A stretch of DNA of 43,752 nucleotides from an uncultured Bacteroidota bacterium (GTDB lineage Bacteria; Bacteroidota; Bacteroidia; Flavobacteriales; Flavobacteriaceae), in the NCBI GenBank assembly GCA_903838055.1, contig CAILWV010000041.1, forward strand, positions 1 to 43,752, given 5' to 3'. The notes under the pieces are model-generated. The model was given only the letters and a program-made list of their open reading frames with translations. It was not told the origin of the DNA and searched no databases. The position numbers and the translations under genes are program-made. Shown here piece after piece: positions 40,770 through 43,752 of this stretch (position 1 is its first letter; each line of letters begins with the position of its first letter).

Positions 40770-41336
40770 ATGAAAATACATATCAAAAATATGGTTTCTC
40801 TTCGGTGTAAAATAGTTGTAAAAGACTCCTTAACTTCTTTAGGCATTCAATATACTTGTGTGGATTTAGGAGAGGTAAAAATTTCAGATGATTCGATTTC
40901 TGAAACAAAAAGAATTGCATTAGAAAAATTGCTTAATCGTTATGGATTGGAGTTAATGGACGAAAAAAAGTCAACTATTGTAGAAAGGATAAAAAATATT
41001 ATTGTTGAAATGATTCATTATTCTGATGAACTTCCTAAAGAGAAAATTTCAGTTTTTTTAAGCCAAAAACTAAACCATAACTACACCTATTTATCCAATT
41101 TATTTAAGGAAGTAACTGGAAGTACTATCCAACATTATATTGTTCTTCATAAAACTGAGAAAATAAAAGAATTAATTCTATATGATGAATTAACCTTAAA
41201 TGAAATTATGCATGCATTAAATTATAGCAGTGTAGCTCATTTATCAGCTCAATTTAAAAAAACAACAGGAATAACACCTAGCGATTTCAAAAAAAATAAT
41301 ATTTTTAATAAAAGGATTATGTTGGAAAAACTATAA
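40770..41336 (+). CDS. AraC-type regulator with a degenerate HMA-like N-terminal domain
   Basis: 188 residues. Residues about 1-70 look like a heavy-metal-associated (HMA) fold: KIHIKNMVSLRCKIVVKDSLTSLGIQYTCVDLGEVKI. In the relatives I remember the motif is CxxC; here it reads S-L-R-C (Ser10, Cys13), so one metal ligand is gone. Residues about 80-178 are an AraC double helix-turn-helix: EKISVFLSQKLNHNYTYLSNLFKEVTGSTIQHYIVLHKTEKIKEL and LTLNEIMHALNYSSVAHLSAQFKKTTGITPSDFKK. It may respond to copper or another metal in the cytoplasm, or have lost sensing; targets are unknown. Single gene, convergent with bcp, 13 bases between stops. Confidence 0.85.
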   Translation: MKIHIKNMVSLRCKIVVKDSLTSLGIQYTCVDLGEVKISDDSISETKRIALEKLLNRYGLELMDEKKSTIVERIKNIIVEMIHYSDELPKEKISVFLSQKLNHNYTYLSNLFKEVTGSTIQHYIVLHKTEKIKELILYDELTLNEIMHALNYSSVAHLSAQFKKTTGITPSDFKKNNIFNKRIMLEKL

Positions 41337-41349
41337 ATTCAGTTTACTA

Positions 41350-41805
41350 TTAATTATCTAATATTTGTGTTGCATGAACTTTAGTTTTCACATCAGAAAT
41401 AACATTTTCAATAATTCCATTTTCATCAATAATAAAAGTAGTTCTATGTATTCCATCATATTCCTTACCCATAAATTTTTTAGGACCCCATACACCAAAA
41501 GCACTAATTACCGATTTATCCTCATCTGCTAATAACGGAAAAGGCAAATCGAATTTTTCTTTAAATTTAAATTGTGCTTTTTCATTATCAGCACTTACGC
41601 CAATTATTTCATAATGATTATCCTGAAAACGACTAAAGTTATCTCTTAAATCACAAGCTTCTGCAGTACAACCAGGTGTATTTGCTTTAGGATAGAAAAA
41701 TAGGACTATTTTTTTTCCTTTATAGTCGGCTAATGAATGAACATTTCCGTTTTGATCTTTTGCAGAAAAATCAGGAGCTTTATCTCCTTTTACTAATGTT
41801 GTCAT
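41350..41805 (-). CDS. bcp: Thiol peroxidase Bcp (peroxiredoxin)
   Basis: 151 residues. Reduces hydrogen peroxide and organic hydroperoxides using thioredoxin. The active site FFYPKANTPGCTAEACDLRD has the peroxidatic Cys46 and the resolving Cys51 five residues on, the BCP/PrxQ arrangement. APDFSAKDQNGNVHSLADYKGKKIVLFF and GVWGPKKFMGKEYDGIHRTTFIIDENG are also typical. Cytoplasmic. It is a single gene on the minus strand, divergent from nth (103 bases between the starts); both may belong to the oxidative-damage response. Confidence 0.96.
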   Translation of the reverse strand: MTTLVKGDKAPDFSAKDQNGNVHSLADYKGKKIVLFFYPKANTPGCTAEACDLRDNFSRFQDNHYEIIGVSADNEKAQFKFKEKFDLPFPLLADEDKSVISAFGVWGPKKFMGKEYDGIHRTTFIIDENGIIENVISDVKTKVHATQILDN

Positions 41806-41908
41806 ATAATAAATTTTGGTTTGCTAATTACTTTTTGAATGTTATATAATAGTTATTGTAATTGTCTATGAAATTGACTTAATTTACAATTCAAATTATG
41901 TGTCACAA

Positions 41909-42571
41909 ATGAACAAAAAAGAACGTGTAACATTTGTTATAAATACGTTAAAAGAACTATATCCAACTATTCCGATACCTCTAGATCACAAAGATCCGTA
42001 TACTTTGTTAATTGCTGTTTTACTTTCTGCTCAATGTACAGATGTCAGAGTTAATAAAATTACCCCTTTATTATTTGCAAAAGCAGATAATCCTAGGGAT
42101 ATGATAAAAATGAGTGTGGAAGAAATAAAGGAAATCATTCGACCATGTGGATTATCTCCTATGAAATCTAAAGGAATTCATGGTTTATCACAAATTCTTA
42201 TTGAAAAATATAATGGCGAAGTTCCTCAAAGTTTTGAAGCCCTAGAAGCCCTGCCAGCTGTTGGACATAAAACAGCGAGTGTGGTTATGAGCCAAGCATT
42301 TGACGTACCTGCTTTTCCAGTTGATACTCACATTCATAGATTAATGTACCGTTGGAATTTAAGCAATGGAAAAAATGTAGTACAAACTGAAAAAGATGCT
42401 AAAGCAATTTTCCCTAAAGAATTATGGAATGATTTGCACTTACAAATTATTTGGTATGGTAGAGAATATTCTCCTGCTAGAGGCTGGAATATTGATAAAG
42501 ATATTATCACTAAAACAATTGGAAGAAAATCAGTATTGAAAGAAACTTTTCTAAAAAAAATATCCCGATAA
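41909..42571 (+). CDS. nth: Endonuclease III (DNA glycosylase/AP lyase), without iron-sulfur cluster
   Basis: 220 residues from the ATG at 41909 (a GTG three codons earlier is possible). Removes oxidised pyrimidines and nicks the AP site. The helix-hairpin-helix LPAVGHKTASVV with catalytic Lys121 and the catalytic Asp139 in PVDTHIHRL are present, and LLSAQCTDVRVNKITPLLF is the usual N-terminal signature. The C-terminus, where E. coli Nth has the C-x6-C-x2-C-x5-C cluster, reads YGREYSPARGWNIDKDIITKTIGRKSVL with no cysteine, so the [4Fe-4S] cluster must be missing. That looks like the normal state in this lineage, since the end is well formed. A palindromic terminator overlaps its stop. Confidence 0.94.
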   Translation: MNKKERVTFVINTLKELYPTIPIPLDHKDPYTLLIAVLLSAQCTDVRVNKITPLLFAKADNPRDMIKMSVEEIKEIIRPCGLSPMKSKGIHGLSQILIEKYNGEVPQSFEALEALPAVGHKTASVVMSQAFDVPAFPVDTHIHRLMYRWNLSNGKNVVQTEKDAKAIFPKELWNDLHLQIIWYGREYSPARGWNIDKDIITKTIGRKSVLKETFLKKISR

Positions 42572-42585
42572 ATTATCGGGATATT
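42553..42585 (-). terminator. Terminator between nth and the sigma-factor operon
   Basis: 11-bp stem AATATCCCGAT (42559-42569) / ATCGGGATATT (42575-42585), followed on the minus strand by eight T (42560-42553). It ends the minus-strand sigma/small-protein transcript. On the plus strand it starts inside the nth stop region but lacks a T run. Confidence 0.82.
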
Positions 42586-42587
42586 AA

Positions 42588-42731
42588 TTAATTAGCAATG
42601 ATTTCGAAGTTCTGTTTACCAATTTTAAGTATATTCAAAGCTTTTGAATAATTAAGAATAAAACTAATTGTTTCTTTCTTAGGTAACATTTTGGAGTTTG
42701 CTAACGCTTTTTTAGAGTAAAGTTTTGCCAT
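42588..42731 (-). CDS. Small protein, 47 residues, downstream of the ECF sigma gene
   Basis: ATG at 42731, TAA at 42590-42588. Sequence starts MAKLYSKKALANSKMLPKKE and continues TISFILNYSKALNILKIGKQ with the ending NFEIIAN. It is basic, soluble and probably helical; I believe near-identical short proteins occur behind this sigma gene in other flavobacteria. It lies 50 bases after the sigma-factor stop, with a terminator directly behind its stop, so it is the second gene of that operon. Function is unknown; a small modulator of the sigma factor is possible. Confidence 0.75.
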   Translation of the reverse strand: MAKLYSKKALANSKMLPKKETISFILNYSKALNILKIGKQNFEIIAN

Positions 42732-42781
42732 AGATTAAGTTATATTATATATCTATAACGTTATAGCAATCATAATATTGT

Positions 42782-43366
42782 TTAATTAGTTAAAATAATA
42801 TTATTTTTCTCAATTATTTTTCTCAAGTTCATTAAAGCATAACGCATTCTTCCGAGAGCAGTATTAATACTAACTCCTGTTAGATCTGCAATTTCATTAA
42901 AACTAAGGTCTTGATAAATTCGCATTAACAATACTTCTTTTTGGTCATCTGGAAGTTCTTGAATGATTTTTTGCAAATCTTTTTCAATAACATCCGTAAT
43001 AATTCTGCCTTCTGCATTTGGAGACGAGTCAGTCAAAATAGAGAAAATTGAAAATTCTTCTGTTTCTCTAAGCATTGGCATTTTTTTATTTTTTCGAAAA
43101 TGATCTACAATTAAGTTATGGGAAATTCGCATTACCCAAGGCAAGAATTTACCTTCCTCATTATAAGAATTAGATTTCAAAGTTTTAATTACTTTAATAA
43201 AAGTATCTTGAAAAATGTCGTCAGCAACATCGCGATCTGGCATTTTGGAATATATAAAACCATAAATTTTAGATTGATGTTTGTTAATTAATATAGACAA
43301 AGCGTTCTCGTCGCCTGCTATATAATTCTTTACCAATAAAGCATCTGGGATTTGAATAGTAGCCAT
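42782..43366 (-). CDS. RNA polymerase ECF-type sigma factor
   Basis: 194 residues. Region 2: DENALSILINKHQSKIYGFIYSKMPDRDVADDIFQDTFIKVIKTLK near 19-64, continuing through FLPWVMRISHNLIVDHFRKNKK. Region 4: LPDDQKEVLLMRIYQDLSFNEIADLTGVSINTALGRMRYALMNLRKII near 138-186. The linker is short and region 3 is absent, so it is an ECF (group 4) sigma factor. No anti-sigma gene is adjacent; instead a 47-residue gene follows. The target genes are unknown. It has a good -7 box (TATATTTG) about 95 bases upstream. Confidence 0.94.
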   Translation of the reverse strand: MATIQIPDALLVKNYIAGDENALSILINKHQSKIYGFIYSKMPDRDVADDIFQDTFIKVIKTLKSNSYNEEGKFLPWVMRISHNLIVDHFRKNKKMPMLRETEEFSIFSILTDSSPNAEGRIITDVIEKDLQKIIQELPDDQKEVLLMRIYQDLSFNEIADLTGVSINTALGRMRYALMNLRKIIEKNNIILTN

Positions 43367-43460
43367 AAAATTACCTTTTAGTGTTATGTTAAAAATCTAA
43401 AAATTTTTCTAAAAGTAATTTTATTCGATAGGCGACTGTTAATTTTGATTAAATTATAGC

Positions 43461-43468
43461 CAAATATA
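43461..43468 (-). promoter_or_regulatory. -7 promoter box TATATTTG of the sigma-factor gene
   Basis: TAnnTTTG match on the minus strand, 94 bases before the ATG at 43366, giving a leader of roughly 85 bases. Confidence 0.55.
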
Positions 43469-43563
43469 ACTTAATAATATCTTAATATGCAAATAAAAAA
43501 TGAAATTTTAACACTTTTTGTACAATAATTACAATAAAAACAAAATTGTTTTGATTAAGAAAC

Positions 43564-43607
43564 AAAAAAAAGTGTGTGAAATACATAGCCTTCACACACT
43601 TTTTTTT
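43564..43607. terminator. Perfect bidirectional terminator hairpin next to the right IS
   Basis: A 17-bp perfect inverted repeat (43564-43580 with 43591-43607; core GTGTGTGAA / TTCACACAC) is flanked by A and T runs. No gene in the window ends here: the sigma gene points away. It probably belonged to a gene now beyond the IS, or ends IS-driven transcription. Confidence 0.88.
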
Positions 43608-43614
43608 AAATAAA

Positions 43615-43752
43615 TGTCTTGTCCTGAAATAGCGATACATAAAAAGTATCCTTATGGAAAAACATGAAGAAAGTCGCTATATAAAGCGCACACAAAAAGA
43701 TTATACCATGTCTTTTAAATTGCAAATTGTTCAAGAAATCGAGCAAGGAAGA
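43615..43752 (+). mobile_element. Terminal part of an IS3-type insertion sequence (right copy)
   Basis: Exact reverse complement of 4-141. The likely terminus TGTCCTG begins at 43620 (or TGTCT at 43615). The element runs off the right edge. It begins 8 bases after the T run of a perfect terminator hairpin. Confidence 0.8.
43654..43752 (+). CDS. Transposase OrfA, IS3-type, N-terminal fragment cut by the window edge
   Basis: The first 33 codons, identical to those of the left copy (MEKHEESRYIKRTQKDYTMS and on). Runs off the right edge, so completeness cannot be judged. Same family reasoning as for the left copy. Confidence 0.75.
   Translation, partial: MEKHEESRYIKRTQKDYTMSFKLQIVQEIEQGR

Noticed and set aside
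1..43752. Composite transposon bounded by two inverted IS copies
   Set aside because: The 43 kb between them carries trmD, rplS, icd and ssrA, which are core genes. A contig broken at repeated IS copies explains the ends better.
1..43752. CRISPR arrays, rRNA or ordinary tRNA genes
   Set aside because: No regularly spaced repeats of 24-40 bases and no tRNA or rRNA signatures apart from the tRNA-like part of ssrA.

Overview
The window reads as a chromosomal piece of a Flavobacterium-like member of the Bacteroidota. Three things support this. The DNA is very A+T rich. At least nineteen genes carry the Bacteroidota -7 promoter element TAnnTTTG at a sensible distance upstream, with little sign of Shine-Dalgarno sequences. 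The proteins look flavobacterial throughout: cyclophilin-FKBP fusion, eukaryote-like isocitrate dehydrogenase, BatA protein, cluster-less endonuclease III, and a tmRNA tag ending NYALAA. Both ends of the window are the same end of one IS3-type insertion sequence in opposite orientations (about 138 shared bases), which is what a contig broken at a repeated IS looks like.

Layout. 1-5.8 kb is core: peptidyl-prolyl isomerase, a DinB-like protein and a methyltransferase, a flavobacterial palindromic repeat, trmD, rplS, icd and the tmRNA gene ssrA. 5.8-15.6 kb is an accessory region on the 3' side of ssrA. It holds a frameshifted IS982 transposase remnant, two unrecognised genes (one a membrane protein), a tightly coupled four-gene operon, and a convergent operon with a DUF4407 membrane protein. 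The last gene of the four-gene operon and the DUF4407 gene are both cut off at about 14.32 kb and run into each other, so a deletion (or an assembly join) lies there. 15.6-43.4 kb is again mostly core: sirtuin, rhodanese, MarR-nitroreductase-YceI, glutamine amidotransferase, TetR-TolC-EmrA-EmrB efflux operon, YaaA, pRiA4b-like protein, a four-helix-bundle (S23) gene framed by inverted repeats, nucleoid-associated protein, an outer-membrane barrel, DUF1275 protein, DEAD-box helicase, BatA protein, a dihydroorotase-like protein without its metal ligands, esterase, MBL hydrolase, a conserved 488-residue protein of unknown role, an AraC-type regulator, Bcp, endonuclease III, a 47-residue conserved-looking small protein and an ECF sigma factor.

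The strongest candidate for an undescribed system is the operon at 8404-14366. Its first protein combines three repeats resembling the RNA polymerase alpha C-terminal domain, a sigma-region-4-like helix-turn-helix and two HARE-type winged helices. It is followed by a 60-residue protein, a DndD-like SMC/Rad50-type ATPase and a DndE-like domain fused to a HerA/FtsK-type ATPase. The last three genes are joined by ATGA stop-start overlaps. No cysteine desulfurase (DndA) or PAPS-reductase-like DndC is present, so this is either a remnant of a larger DNA-modification or defence island or a variant without sulfur chemistry. A defence role is inferred from the families, not shown.

Other regulatory structure includes two TTGTA-type palindromes at the marR promoter, AAAC-n4-GTTT palindromes at the tetR promoter, start codons only 4 nt after the -7 box at trmD and the amidotransferase gene, a possible L19 leader, and several clear intrinsic terminators.
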